Shown: piece after piece, positions 16,039-25,132 of the stretch
How positions within the stretch are numbered: the first letter of the stretch is position 1
Layout: each line of letters starts with the position of its first letter
Program-made: the position numbers and the translations under genes
Assembly (NCBI GenBank): GCA_964587855.1
Contig: CAZPLT010000007.1
Location: 1-44,847, forward strand
Direction: 5' to 3'
Length of the DNA stretch: 44,847 nucleotides
Source: WRCA01 sp964587855
GTDB taxonomy: Bacteria > Pseudomonadota > Alphaproteobacteria > Rs-D84
The notes under the pieces: model-generated
The model's input: only the letters and a program-made list of their open reading frames with translations
The model's database searches: none
What the model was told of the DNA's origin: nothing

Positions 16039-17010
16039 ATGGCAAAAATAAAACTTTTGTTGGATTATTTGGGAAATATCGATAAAAAAGCAATTAGTAT
16101 TTTACCAAAGGCTGGATTTCAAACAGTTCGTGCAAAACGTGAAAAAAAGAACGCTGCAGAGCGCCATGCCAATCTGCGCGGTATGAATGCGGTTTATGTC
16201 AGAACCGATGATTTTTATTCTGACGAAGTTTTAAAAAATAACAAAGATTTAAAACTGGTTGTTTTTGGTGGAACTGGGTATCAACAATACATTGATACAT
16301 CTGCGGCGACCAAACATGGGATTGCTGTATTAAATACGCCGGGGGCAAATGCGCAAAGCGTGGCGGAATTCGCAGTTGGTATGGTTTTGGATTCGGTACG
16401 CAAATTTACTTTTTACAACAGCAATATGAAAGCTGGGAAAAAGAAAATTTTAATTACGAACGAACTGGGCTCATTAAAAATAGGACTAATTGGGCATGGA
16501 AATATCAACAGTCGTATAGAAAAAATATTGGTAAACGGTTTTAATGTTGATGTAAAATATTGGGATTATATGGATAAAAAAAGTACTCCGTTGGATACAA
16601 TTTTAAAAACAAGCGATATAGTAATTATTGCCATTACAGAGATCCCAGCAACCCGCAATTTCATTGATGCTGCCAAAATTAAGAAGATGAAAAAAGGTGC
16701 GATTTTAATAAATCCTGCACGTCCTAACTTGGTGGAGCCAAATGCTTTGATTGCAGCGTTGAATTCGGGCAAATTATCAGCAGCAGCATTTGATGGTTTG
16801 TATGATACACCAATTCGTGAAAAATTTTTAAAGTTTTCAGATGAAAAATTTGTTGTCAGCCCTCATATCGCCGCCAGAACATCCGATGCTTTGCTAAATA
16901 CTGACATTATGGCTATGAAAGAAATAGTACAATTTTTCAAGACCGGAAAATCTAAATATATTGTAAACCCAGAATATAAAAAAACGATTGAGTATCTAAA
17001 GAAAAAATGA
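16039..17010 (+). CDS. D-2-hydroxyacid dehydrogenase, phosphoglycerate-dehydrogenase-like
   Basis: NAD-dependent oxidoreductase of 323 residues. The Rossmann motif is GLIGHGNINSRI, a variant of GxGxxG. Catalytic elements are present: the Arg in the NPARPNLVEPNALIAAL block, the acidic residue in AAFDGLYDTP and the His in VSPHIAARTSDA. It resembles SerA-type enzymes but has no ACT domain, and the substrate cannot be told. A TATAAT box at 16008-16013 and a GGGGAG ribosome site precede the start, so it is probably transcribed separately after the proS terminator. The next gene follows 30 nt later. Confidence 0.85.
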   Translation: MAKIKLLLDYLGNIDKKAISILPKAGFQTVRAKREKKNAAERHANLRGMNAVYVRTDDFYSDEVLKNNKDLKLVVFGGTGYQQYIDTSAATKHGIAVLNTPGANAQSVAEFAVGMVLDSVRKFTFYNSNMKAGKKKILITNELGSLKIGLIGHGNINSRIEKILVNGFNVDVKYWDYMDKKSTPLDTILKTSDIVIIAITEIPATRNFIDAAKIKKMKKGAILINPARPNLVEPNALIAALNSGKLSAAAFDGLYDTPIREKFLKFSDEKFVVSPHIAARTSDALLNTDIMAMKEIVQFFKTGKSKYIVNPEYKKTIEYLKKK

Positions 17011-17040
17011 TATGATTAAATAAGGAAAAGAGAGTTTTAT

Positions 17041-19161
17041 ATGAAAAGATTTACAGCTGTATTGATTGGATTGCTTTGTCTGCCCGCATATGCAGAGGTT
17101 GTGCCCGCCGGTTATTGGGATCAACCCACAGAAGAAGAAAGCCAAATTACTGATGATGTTGCGGCTCAATCGGATCAAGAAACGCCAGTTCAAAAAGTAA
17201 GTCAATCAGTAATTGCGCCATCTACAGTAAGTCAACGCGCAACAGCTGCGCGCACGGCTACACGTGCAGTATCATCTGTAAAGGGAACAACATCAACACG
17301 TTCCGCCCCCAGTCGTGCGGTTGCATCGCGTAATTCTGCACTCAGCATTCGTTCAATGGCAAATCCGAACGGTGGAACAGTCTCTTCTCGTCAGTCATCA
17401 AATTCTAATGTAAATGAAGCACGTACTGCATTAACACAATCAGATACAGTAAATACAGCGTTATATACCCCAGTTACTGCCAGGGTCGCGGTTCGTACCA
17501 GCGCTATTGGTTCTTCTATTTCTAATACTATCAGGGCTGCTACAACTTCTACCTCTACAACATCTTCTTCGACCAGCAGTGGCACTGATATGGAAGAACT
17601 TGCGCAATTAACCGATTTCTGTAAAGCGCAATATTTTTCATGTATGGATAATTTCTGTGATACTTTGGATGATAATCAGGGTCGATGCAGTTGTTCTGCA
17701 AATATCAAAAGTTATCAAAAAATTGAAGATGCTTTGAAATCAGCAACCGAAGAATTACAAAATGTTGCATTGCAAATTCAATATTTGGGTTTGACCAAAG
17801 ACGAAGTTATTGCTTTGTTCTCGGAAACCGAGGCCGAAGAAGTTATGTCTGATAATACAGATACAACAGCCCTAAAGAATGATTTGGATAAAATACAAAA
17901 ACTTATTATTGATATAAAACCAAGCAGCAGTACATCAACAGACAATGCGTTTGATTTTGATTTTTCTAATTTTGATTTCTCGTTGGATAGTGGTTTAGAT
18001 TTATCTTCTTTATTCGGTACAACCAGCGCAATTTCCAATCAACGTGGTGCAGAACTTTATAAAACGGCATCGGCCAGATGCAAAACAGCTGTTTTAGACA
18101 GTTGTAAAAAGCAAGGCGTTGATACAACGATAGTGTCAAATGGTTATGATTTGGAAATTGATAAACAATGTATCGTTTATGAAAAGGCTTTGGACGATTC
18201 AAATACTCAAATGAAACGTACAGTTATGAACGCTAAATCAGTTTTACAGAAAGCTAGATTAGCAGTTGCAAGAAACAAGAATACTTATGATATGCGCGGT
18301 TGCATAAGTGCATTGGATACCTGTATGCAAAGTGATTATGTTTGCGGTACAGATTATGATAAATGTTTGGATCCAACGGGCAAGTACATAGTTGATGGTA
18401 ATATTGTTTCTAATTCAACATCTGATGATATATTAGCTGGGATTAATGGGTCATGGGGTGATACAGGGGCCAATGCATGGGAAGATATTGGCTTGCCTAC
18501 TTTCATCAGCAATAACTTGGGAAATTTTGATACTGGTAATATAGTTGGATTTTTGGAAACTAAGATTGGGAATATTGATGATGATGGTCTAGAATCTGGT
18601 ATGTGTGCAAACGTTCTTAAAAAATGCCAAAATTATACATTTACTGAAACGGGAAAAACTTATAATTCAAAGAATTCTGTTGTTCGTGAATTTATGTACC
18701 AGGCATTAACACAAATTAAAAATAGACAAGATCTTTTGGTAGAAGAATATGTTTCAAGTTGTAAATCAGATGTTCAATCTTGTTTGGTCAGCAATAATGC
18801 AATTATCGGTGATACGGGTTTGAATGTTGGGTATGTTTCAAATTCTATGTATAACGCTTGCAAGATAATAGCAAGTACTTGTGCGGGTGCTGCATCATCG
18901 ACTGGTACTGCTGCAGAATTGATACATGAAATAGCATGTTATACAGCTGATAATGGAACTCCTGGAATCAGCAATGCGTGGACAATTGGTACTGAAACAT
19001 GTACATGCCCAGAAACAACTAATTGGAGTCCTGCGACCAAAACATGTAATTGCCCTGCAAATTCTACATGGAATTATGATTTGGGTGTATGTGAATGTAC
19101 AATTTCTGGTCAGGATATAATAGAGGGCACCACAACATATAGTTGCGGAGTAACCCCATAA
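17041..19161 (+). CDS. Large secreted Cys-rich protein of unknown function
   Basis: A 706-residue exported protein. It has a signal peptide (about 1-18, ending AYA), then a low-complexity Ser/Thr/Ala/Arg-rich segment of about 160 residues, then a helical region with many paired cysteines (CKAQYFSCMDNFC, then CSC) and several Asp-rich stretches. The middle part repeats a C-x6-C-x5-C-x5-C pattern (CISALDTCMQSDYVCGTDYDKC). The C-terminal 60 residues hold tandem units with C-x-C pairs around a Trp (CTCPETTNW, CNCPANSTW, CECT). It looks like a disulfide-rich surface or matrix protein. I do not recognise the family. Preceded by an AAGGAAAAGAG site; ends at a terminator. Confidence 0.7.
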   Translation: MKRFTAVLIGLLCLPAYAEVVPAGYWDQPTEEESQITDDVAAQSDQETPVQKVSQSVIAPSTVSQRATAARTATRAVSSVKGTTSTRSAPSRAVASRNSALSIRSMANPNGGTVSSRQSSNSNVNEARTALTQSDTVNTALYTPVTARVAVRTSAIGSSISNTIRAATTSTSTTSSSTSSGTDMEELAQLTDFCKAQYFSCMDNFCDTLDDNQGRCSCSANIKSYQKIEDALKSATEELQNVALQIQYLGLTKDEVIALFSETEAEEVMSDNTDTTALKNDLDKIQKLIIDIKPSSSTSTDNAFDFDFSNFDFSLDSGLDLSSLFGTTSAISNQRGAELYKTASARCKTAVLDSCKKQGVDTTIVSNGYDLEIDKQCIVYEKALDDSNTQMKRTVMNAKSVLQKARLAVARNKNTYDMRGCISALDTCMQSDYVCGTDYDKCLDPTGKYIVDGNIVSNSTSDDILAGINGSWGDTGANAWEDIGLPTFISNNLGNFDTGNIVGFLETKIGNIDDDGLESGMCANVLKKCQNYTFTETGKTYNSKNSVVREFMYQALTQIKNRQDLLVEEYVSSCKSDVQSCLVSNNAIIGDTGLNVGYVSNSMYNACKIIASTCAGAASSTGTAAELIHEIACYTADNGTPGISNAWTIGTETCTCPETTNWSPATKTCNCPANSTWNYDLGVCECTISGQDIIEGTTTYSCGVTP

Positions 19162-19173
19162 TAACCTTTGAAT

Positions 19174-19205
19174 AAAAAAACCGCGCTGGTGCGCGGTTTT
19201 TTTTA
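19174..19205. terminator. Bidirectional terminator between the Cys-rich gene and pgk
   Basis: AACCGCGC / GCGCGGTT stem with a TGGT loop and A/T arms on both sides; it serves two convergent genes. Confidence 0.9.
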
Positions 19206-19210
19206 ATAAT

Positions 19211-20383
19211 TTATTTAGATAAAGCTGCAATACCGGGCAGACTTTTACCCTCTATAAATTCCAAAAAAGCGCCACCACCGGTGCTGATATAAGTCATATC
19301 TTGTTTTGTATTTGTTGCTTCGGTTGCTGTAACGGAATCACCGCCACCCATAATAGAAATTAATTTTCCTTCCTTTGTTTTTTTTGCTATGTATCTGATA
19401 ATTTCAAATGTGCTGCGTCCCCATACATCGCTCCATTCCGCCATCCCCAGTGTTCCATTCCATAAAAGTGTTTTTGCGTCATCAATGGCTTTTTTATATT
19501 CTGCCACCGATTGCGGTCCATCATCCATGCAAATGTCATTTAAAGAAATATCGGACAATAATTTATCTGTACGTACGGCAGTTGCTGAAAATTCTGGACC
19601 AACACCTTTATCAATCGGTATTAATATTTTGCAATTTTTAGATTTTGCTGTTTCAAAAATTTTATCAATGGTTGGTTTATATTCAGTTTTATATAAAGGA
19701 TCAGTCCAAGTATATTTCCCACTTGCTAGTGCAAAAGAAGTTCCCAATCCCCCGCCAATTATTAAAGTATCGCAACGCATTACCAAAGATTCAAGAACAT
19801 TGATTTTAGTATCCAATTTTGAACCCCCAATAATACCAATCAATGGTTTAGATGGGTTTTCCATAATTAGCGATAATTCTTTGATTTCTGTTGTCAGCAA
19901 TTCTCCAGCATAAGAAGGTAAAAATTTAGTAACGCCTGTGGTGCTGGCATGTGCGCGATGTGATACTGCAAAAGCGTCGTTTATAAAAATATCAAATCCA
20001 TTCGCTAATTTTTTTGCAAATTCTAGGTCATTTTCTTCTTCGCCAGCATAAAAACGAACGTTTTCTAATATAACCATATCACCATCTTTCATACTGTTCA
20101 TAAAAGATTTATCCAGGCAATCTGGGATAAGTGGGATTTTTAAATAATCAGCAATTGGTTTTAATGTAAGTTTTGGGTCTATTTCCCCCCCTGGACGCCC
20201 AAGATGTGCGCAAATTGCAACCTTTGCACCAGCAGTGCGCAACCAATTTATAGTTGGCATAGATTGGTTTATGCGGAATGCATCCATAATTTTACCATCT
20301 TGAATTTGAACATTAAAATCATCACGCAATAAAACAAATTTTCCGCGAATATCACCAAGCTCTTTTATAGTATGAATATTCAT
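19211..20383 (-). CDS. pgk: Phosphoglycerate kinase
   Basis: Glycolytic/gluconeogenic enzyme that moves a phosphate between 1,3-bisphosphoglycerate and ADP. Length 390 residues, normal. Family blocks: LLRDDFNVQ near the N-terminus, CAHLGRPGG, FINDAFAVSHRAHAST, IIGGSKLDTKI, LLWNGTLGMAEW and SIMGGGDSVTA. Its start overlaps the rnhB stop by 4 nt (ATGA). It has AAAGGATTTG upstream. Confidence 0.97.
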   Translation of the reverse strand: MNIHTIKELGDIRGKFVLLRDDFNVQIQDGKIMDAFRINQSMPTINWLRTAGAKVAICAHLGRPGGEIDPKLTLKPIADYLKIPLIPDCLDKSFMNSMKDGDMVILENVRFYAGEEENDLEFAKKLANGFDIFINDAFAVSHRAHASTTGVTKFLPSYAGELLTTEIKELSLIMENPSKPLIGIIGGSKLDTKINVLESLVMRCDTLIIGGGLGTSFALASGKYTWTDPLYKTEYKPTIDKIFETAKSKNCKILIPIDKGVGPEFSATAVRTDKLLSDISLNDICMDDGPQSVAEYKKAIDDAKTLLWNGTLGMAEWSDVWGRSTFEIIRYIAKKTKEGKLISIMGGGDSVTATEATNTKQDMTYISTGGGAFLEFIEGKSLPGIAALSK

Positions 20384-20979
20384 AACAAATCCTTTACTGG
20401 TTTAAAACTTTTTCTGTATTGTTCATTAATACCAAATTCTTTGATAGCGCGCAAGTGTGCCGGCGTTGGATATCCAGAATTTTTATCCCAACAATAATTT
20501 GGGTATTTAATTGAAAGATCGCACATAATTTTGTCGCGGGTTTCTTTGGCGATTATGCTGGCTGCCGCGATAGACATAGATTTAGCGTCCCCCTTAACCA
20601 CGGCGCGTCCAATAACATCCGGCGGTAATCTGTTGCCATCAACCAGAACAAAATTCGGAGTCTGGGGCAGGGCAGCAATAGCCCGCTTCATAGCCAACAT
20701 ACTGGCATGTAAAATATTTAATTCATCAATTTCTTTTGGGCTGCATTGACCAATACCGACCAAGCAATTTTTGTTAATCCAATCAAAAGCGATTTGACGC
20801 TTTGTATGGGTCATTTGTTTAGAATCAGTAATAAGTGGCATTTCACCAGTCATAGATTTAAAGATAACCGCTGCTGCAACCACGGGGCCACACAGTGGGC
20901 CACGTCCGGCTTCGTCCACCCCGGCAATAAATGCTGTATTTATTTCAAGTTCGATATCAAAATTTGGAACAGCTTTCAT
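20380..20979 (-). CDS. rnhB: Ribonuclease HII
   Basis: Cleaves RNA in RNA-DNA hybrids and at single embedded ribonucleotides. Length 199 residues, typical. The active site GVDEAGRGPLCGP carries D22 and E23, and the later LVDGNRLP and KGDAKSMSIAAASIIAKETRD blocks supply the remaining acidic and Ser/Lys residues. It sits 18 nt after slt and overlaps pgk by 4 nt, so nrdR-slt-rnhB-pgk is probably one operon. Confidence 0.95.
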   Translation of the reverse strand: MKAVPNFDIELEINTAFIAGVDEAGRGPLCGPVVAAAVIFKSMTGEMPLITDSKQMTHTKRQIAFDWINKNCLVGIGQCSPKEIDELNILHASMLAMKRAIAALPQTPNFVLVDGNRLPPDVIGRAVVKGDAKSMSIAAASIIAKETRDKIMCDLSIKYPNYCWDKNSGYPTPAHLRAIKEFGINEQYRKSFKPVKDLL

Positions 20980-20997
20980 ATATTATAAAGATATTTA

Positions 20998-22731
20998 TTA
21001 TATAGTTTTATGTTCAATTTGGCTTTTAACAAATTCGTCTTCGTTAGAATACATCGGCCATTTTTCTTCTGCTAAATCTTCCAGGCTGGTTAATGGTTGA
21101 TCTAATCTTGCACGATACAGCCATAAATTTGCCATTACACGTTTAATATAATTTCTGGTTTCAGAATAAGGGAAACTTTCAATGTATAATAATGGGTCGT
21201 CTGTTTTAAATCTTTTTTCAAATTTCATTATTGACCCTTCGCCAGAATTATAAGCAGCAAGCATCTTTATAATATTTTTATCAATGATTGGTAAATCTAA
21301 TAAATCCACAATGTATTGTTGTCCTAAAAACATATTATGTTCGGGTTTGGAAATATCCAAATCAGACATCTGAACATTATTTCGTCTGGCAACTAATTTT
21401 GCGGTCCCGGGCATCATTTGCATAACGCCGGACGCCCCTTTACAAGATTTTGCCGAAGTTTTAAATCCGGATTCTTGTCTGGTTATTGCAAACAATAAGG
21501 CGCGATCGATACTCCATCCGCCCATTGGTTCCCAATCAGGCAATGGGTATTGTGCGCCAAAAATAACGTCTTGGTCAATTTCCATAATTCCGCGATCCCG
21601 AACCAGGTTCGCCATCTGCATTGAAGTACGCGGAAGTTTTTGTGTAGAAACCAAAGAATATAAAGCGTGTAATAATTTATCCGAAGCTTTTTTTGTAACC
21701 AGTAAAATTAAGTATCTTTCTGCACGAGTTTTTTCACCGACTTGTAATAATGCTAATGCGGCTTTGCCATATTCGGTTTTTGTTATTTGTTCTAAATCGT
21801 CATCAGAAATACCCTTGTCAAAAAATTCATATTTTGGTGTTTCCCCCAGCATAGCCGCGGACAAGGCCCCATAAAATAATTGTGGTTTTTTTGCACCAGC
21901 TTCCCAATATTTTTCAGCTTTTTTTTCTTTGCCTGCCATTTGTGCTGCGCGGCCTGCCCAGAATGAAGCCTCTACCTTTCGGGCATCATTTATATTCGAA
22001 AGCTGGGTCATTTCTTTGAATTTAGATTCTGAATTTTCAAAATCGCCTTCTTTATATAATAATAATCCCATGGTCCATAAACCATATTCAGATTTTTCTG
22101 CAACAGATTTTTCCCCGAACTTTTTCGCCAGCTCTAATTCACCATTTGTATAATAAATAAAGGCCAATCTGCCGGCTAATCTGCCATAATCAGAATTGTA
22201 CAAAGCCTTTTTAAAAGATTTGTCTTCCAGCAGTTCTCGTGCGTTCCTAGTGCTGCCCCGAGCAAGAAATTTTTTAAAATTTTTAATTTTTTCGGCTGTT
22301 CCACTGGAATACGTATTCGCAGTCCATGATTCAGATCTTGCGACGTCCTCGCCTAAAATAACCGCTGGGATTGGTAATTTAGGCGAGCGTACAGAAGCTT
22401 TCTTGATTTTGGCTATTTTTGCAATGCGATCTGCGCCGGGTTTGTTATAGCATTTTTGCATCCATGCGGCAAGTTCCTTGCCTTTGGTTCTGTATGTTTT
22501 AGAAGTATATCTTTGGTATAATACTTCGCATTGTAAAATCTGGTCTTTTAATGATTTTTCAATTTCCATTGCTGCGGATATTTTTTCGGCGGCTTGTAAT
22601 CTAAAAATTTCTTTGTAAATGGTTGCATCAGATTCAGATAGAATTTGTGGTAATTCGTCATCAGCCACTGCACCAGTCATTACAAATGACACAGAAAAGA
22701 TAATTAAAAATGCGGAAATAAATTTTTTCAT
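20998..22731 (-). CDS. slt: Soluble lytic murein transglycosylase (Slt70-like)
   Basis: Periplasmic peptidoglycan-cleaving enzyme of 577 residues. Signal peptide about 1-23 (ending AVA). Residues 40-400 form a long helical solenoid with TPR-like repeats (LAKKFGEKS, GDFENSESKFKEM). The C-terminal SLT domain has the catalytic Glu in ITRQESGF (E420), followed by KGASGVMQMMPGTAK and ACT-type YNSGEGSIMKF. The start codon shares one base with the nrdR stop. Confidence 0.93.
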   Translation of the reverse strand: MKKFISAFLIIFSVSFVMTGAVADDELPQILSESDATIYKEIFRLQAAEKISAAMEIEKSLKDQILQCEVLYQRYTSKTYRTKGKELAAWMQKCYNKPGADRIAKIAKIKKASVRSPKLPIPAVILGEDVARSESWTANTYSSGTAEKIKNFKKFLARGSTRNARELLEDKSFKKALYNSDYGRLAGRLAFIYYTNGELELAKKFGEKSVAEKSEYGLWTMGLLLYKEGDFENSESKFKEMTQLSNINDARKVEASFWAGRAAQMAGKEKKAEKYWEAGAKKPQLFYGALSAAMLGETPKYEFFDKGISDDDLEQITKTEYGKAALALLQVGEKTRAERYLILLVTKKASDKLLHALYSLVSTQKLPRTSMQMANLVRDRGIMEIDQDVIFGAQYPLPDWEPMGGWSIDRALLFAITRQESGFKTSAKSCKGASGVMQMMPGTAKLVARRNNVQMSDLDISKPEHNMFLGQQYIVDLLDLPIIDKNIIKMLAAYNSGEGSIMKFEKRFKTDDPLLYIESFPYSETRNYIKRVMANLWLYRARLDQPLTSLEDLAEEKWPMYSNEDEFVKSQIEHKTI

Positions 22732-23237
22732 TAGAATAAAGAATTCTTATATTTTTTTTGTGATTCAGATGTTTTTTCGTTTTCTTCGCTTTCCTGTATC
22801 TGGTTAATAATTTTCTTAAAATCCGATACCTTACTGAATTTTTTATAAACAGAAGCAAACCGAACGAATGCAATAGGGTCCAGATTTAATAAAGATTCAG
22901 ATACCATTTCCCCAATTTGTTCGCTGGATACAGAATCATCATTTTCAGCCTCCAGTCGACGATGAATACTGGTAACGAACTTTTCTATTTGTTCTTCGGA
23001 TACATCACGTTTACGACATGCGATTCGGATGGATCTGGCCAACTTTTCACGATCAAACGGCTGCAACGATCCACCAGTCTTGCGTACCATTATATCCCGC
23101 AATTGAACCCGTTCAATTGTGGTAAATTTTGCACCACATTCGTTACAGACGCGTCTGCGACGAATGGTCCCGTCTTCTTCATTAGGGCGGGAATCTTTGA
23201 CTTGCGAGTCCGAGCTATTGCAATAAGGGCATCTCAT
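22731..23237 (-). CDS. nrdR: Transcriptional repressor NrdR
   Basis: Zinc-ribbon/ATP-cone repressor of ribonucleotide reductase genes, 168 residues. The zinc ribbon is C3-x2-C6 and C31-x2-C34 with the RRRRVC motif, followed by the ATP-cone (about 49-139) containing VRKTGGSLQPFDREKLARSI. The start is taken at ATG 23237, since the protein family begins MRCPxC; an open frame continues upstream but would run through the promoter. No ribosome site precedes the ATG, and a -10 box ends 8 nt before it. Its coding region shares one base with slt. Confidence 0.95.
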   Translation of the reverse strand: MRCPYCNSSDSQVKDSRPNEEDGTIRRRRVCNECGAKFTTIERVQLRDIMVRKTGGSLQPFDREKLARSIRIACRKRDVSEEQIEKFVTSIHRRLEAENDDSVSSEQIGEMVSESLLNLDPIAFVRFASVYKKFSKVSDFKKIINQIQESEENEKTSESQKKYKNSLF

Positions 23238-23245
23238 AAAAGAAA

Positions 23246-23274
23246 ATACTAGTAAAAAAACGAATGATTGTCTA
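23246..23274 (-). promoter_or_regulatory. nrdR promoter, leaderless arrangement
   Basis: Minus strand: TAGACA, a 17-nt spacer, TAGTAT. The ATG at 23237 begins 8 nt after the -10 box; the bases between are pyrimidine-rich with no ribosome site. The -35 box overlaps a TAGAAT that may be the -10 of the divergent stealth gene. Confidence 0.6.
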
Positions 23275-23302
23275 GAATAAAAAGTAATCAATGGGGTAAA
23301 TT

Positions 23303-24265
23303 ATGGTAAAAATAGATTTGGTTTATATGTGGGTTGACGGCAGTGATCCAAAATGGGCAGAAAAAAAGAATAAAACGCTGCAAGCATTGGGCAGACCCGT
23401 TAACAAGTCTGCTTTGGGGGGGCGATTTGATGACAATGACGAGATGTTATTTTCCCTGCGTTCGGTTGAAAAATTTATGCCATGGATAAATCATATTTAT
23501 ATCGTTACAGATAATCAAACCCCAAAATGGTTAAATACAAAAAATCCAAAAATTTCAATAATTGACCATACAAAGATTATTCCAAAAAAATATTTACCGG
23601 TTTTTAATGCTTGTGAAATAGAGGTTTTTTTATCAAAAATACCCGGCCTATCCGAGTATTTTATTTTTGCAAATGATGATATGATTTTATCTGCTCCTGT
23701 AACCACTGATTTCTTTTTTGATGACAAAGGATTGCCAATTTTAATGATGAAAGAAAGTAGAAAAAGAAGAAATCATTCACTGATGGGAACAATGGTTTCT
23801 AATGGTAAAAAGTTAATATTTGATACTATGGGCAAAAAATATAATCTTATGCTTACGCACTCGTTTGATCCGTACAGAAAAACACAATTTGATGAAACTA
23901 TAAAAAAATTCTGGCCGATACTTGAAAAAACGACTTTGACACCATTCCGTGAAATGACAAATATACAACGGACTTATATGACTCTTTATAATAATGCTTT
24001 GGAAAAAAATACAATTGTATTGCCATGGCGATTTGGTAAAAAGCGTTTGGTTTTACATGCTAATGAACCATTGATAAAAACATTTATTCGTAAAATTGTA
24101 GAAACCATTTTACCTGTAAAATATGATTTTTATGATGTAAAGGATTTAAAAAAGATTTCCAAAATAAAACCAAAAATGTTTTGTGTAAATAATGGCAAAG
24201 TGTTTGCTCAAAATGTTAAAGAAATAAAGAAGCTTTTTCCAAAGAAATCAAAATTTGAAAAATAA
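23303..24265 (+). CDS. Stealth-family sugar-phosphate transferase
   Basis: Predicted hexose-1-phosphoryltransferase acting on a surface glycan. The four conserved regions of the stealth family can be followed: CR1 at the N-terminus (DLVYMWVDGSDPKW), CR2 (RFDDNDEMLFSLRSVEKFMPWINHIYIVTDNQ, then YFIFANDDMI), CR3 (HSFDPYRKTQFDE) and a CR4-like tail (FYDVKDLKKI, MFCVNNGK). Length 320 residues, normal. Family members include capsule enzymes of pathogens and animal GlcNAc-1-phosphotransferase. It is AT-rich, stands divergent to nrdR and converges on two glycosyltransferase genes, forming a small glycan island. A GGGG element precedes the ATG. Confidence 0.9.
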   Translation: MVKIDLVYMWVDGSDPKWAEKKNKTLQALGRPVNKSALGGRFDDNDEMLFSLRSVEKFMPWINHIYIVTDNQTPKWLNTKNPKISIIDHTKIIPKKYLPVFNACEIEVFLSKIPGLSEYFIFANDDMILSAPVTTDFFFDDKGLPILMMKESRKRRNHSLMGTMVSNGKKLIFDTMGKKYNLMLTHSFDPYRKTQFDETIKKFWPILEKTTLTPFREMTNIQRTYMTLYNNALEKNTIVLPWRFGKKRLVLHANEPLIKTFIRKIVETILPVKYDFYDVKDLKKISKIKPKMFCVNNGKVFAQNVKEIKKLFPKKSKFEK

Positions 24266-24270
24266 AATTT

Positions 24271-25113
24271 TTATATTTTAATTTTCTTCCACCACACCGG
24301 AAGTCCTATAATACGAATAATGTGCTTGCCAGAATTGGTTTGGAAACTTTGAAAGAAAATTCTGCGTAGCCCAAAAAATTTGGATAGTCTTTCAAATTTT
24401 ATATTTGATGCCCCCGGCATTATTTTCGCGCCCATTGTGCCGAAATAACGTTCCATGAAATATGGTAACTCATCAGAATGCTTATTATAAACATTAGAAT
24501 TTTTGAAATCAGAAAAGTGAATTTTTGAAAGTAACGGCGGAAATATTTTCGCTCGCGCCATAAACATTGTCCCTTCTACATAAAGATCCCCAACAGATAA
24601 TTTTGGATTAAGTTTGAAATCTTTGGATATTTTTAAATGTTTTTCTAGATTCTTTTCCAAAGATCTAATTTTAATTATAAAATATGGACTGGCCAACATA
24701 TTAACATCATGGTTGCTTGCAAATTTTTTTAAATTATCTTTAATTATTTTTGGACTACCTATTAAAGATTCTACTAAAAGATTTCGCCACCATTTCCCAG
24801 ATGCAAACCATCCTGCGGGATTTCTTTTATATCCACGAAGACTTGTTCGCTTCGCATGAAGTTTTATTATAAAATCATATTTAGAAAGATCAGTATTTTC
24901 CAAAGCGTAAAAAAATGGCCCAACATCTAAACCTTGGTTCAAGACTTTTAATATTTTGGGATTAAAACGTGCAAATTTCTTTTGTAATTCCAAATTATCA
25001 TCATTGGTTGTTATGATAAAATCACAATCAACGTTATCCAGATTTGCAAATTGAGCAGCAAAATAATCAGCTTGCTCTTGATAAAAAATATGTAAAGCTA
25101 CAAGAATCTTCAT
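24271..25113 (-). CDS. RgpF-like glycan-synthesis protein (rhamnan synthesis F family)
   Basis: A 280-residue protein with the pattern of rhamnan-synthesis F/DUF616-type glycosyltransferases: an N-terminal VALHIFYQEQADYF strand, FIITTNDD, the NQGLDVGPFFYAL motif and YDFIIKLHAKRT, then WWRNLLVESLIGSP and a central VEGTMFMARAKIF motif. These proteins act on side-chain glycans of the cell surface. No signal peptide is seen; a basic C-terminus could associate with the membrane. It lies 19 nt after the neighbouring glycosyltransferase, probably in one operon, and ends 5 nt from the convergent stealth gene. Confidence 0.8.
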   Translation of the reverse strand: MKILVALHIFYQEQADYFAAQFANLDNVDCDFIITTNDDNLELQKKFARFNPKILKVLNQGLDVGPFFYALENTDLSKYDFIIKLHAKRTSLRGYKRNPAGWFASGKWWRNLLVESLIGSPKIIKDNLKKFASNHDVNMLASPYFIIKIRSLEKNLEKHLKISKDFKLNPKLSVGDLYVEGTMFMARAKIFPPLLSKIHFSDFKNSNVYNKHSDELPYFMERYFGTMGAKIMPGASNIKFERLSKFFGLRRIFFQSFQTNSGKHIIRIIGLPVWWKKIKI

Positions 25114-25132
25114 GAATACTTTCCCTAGAACC

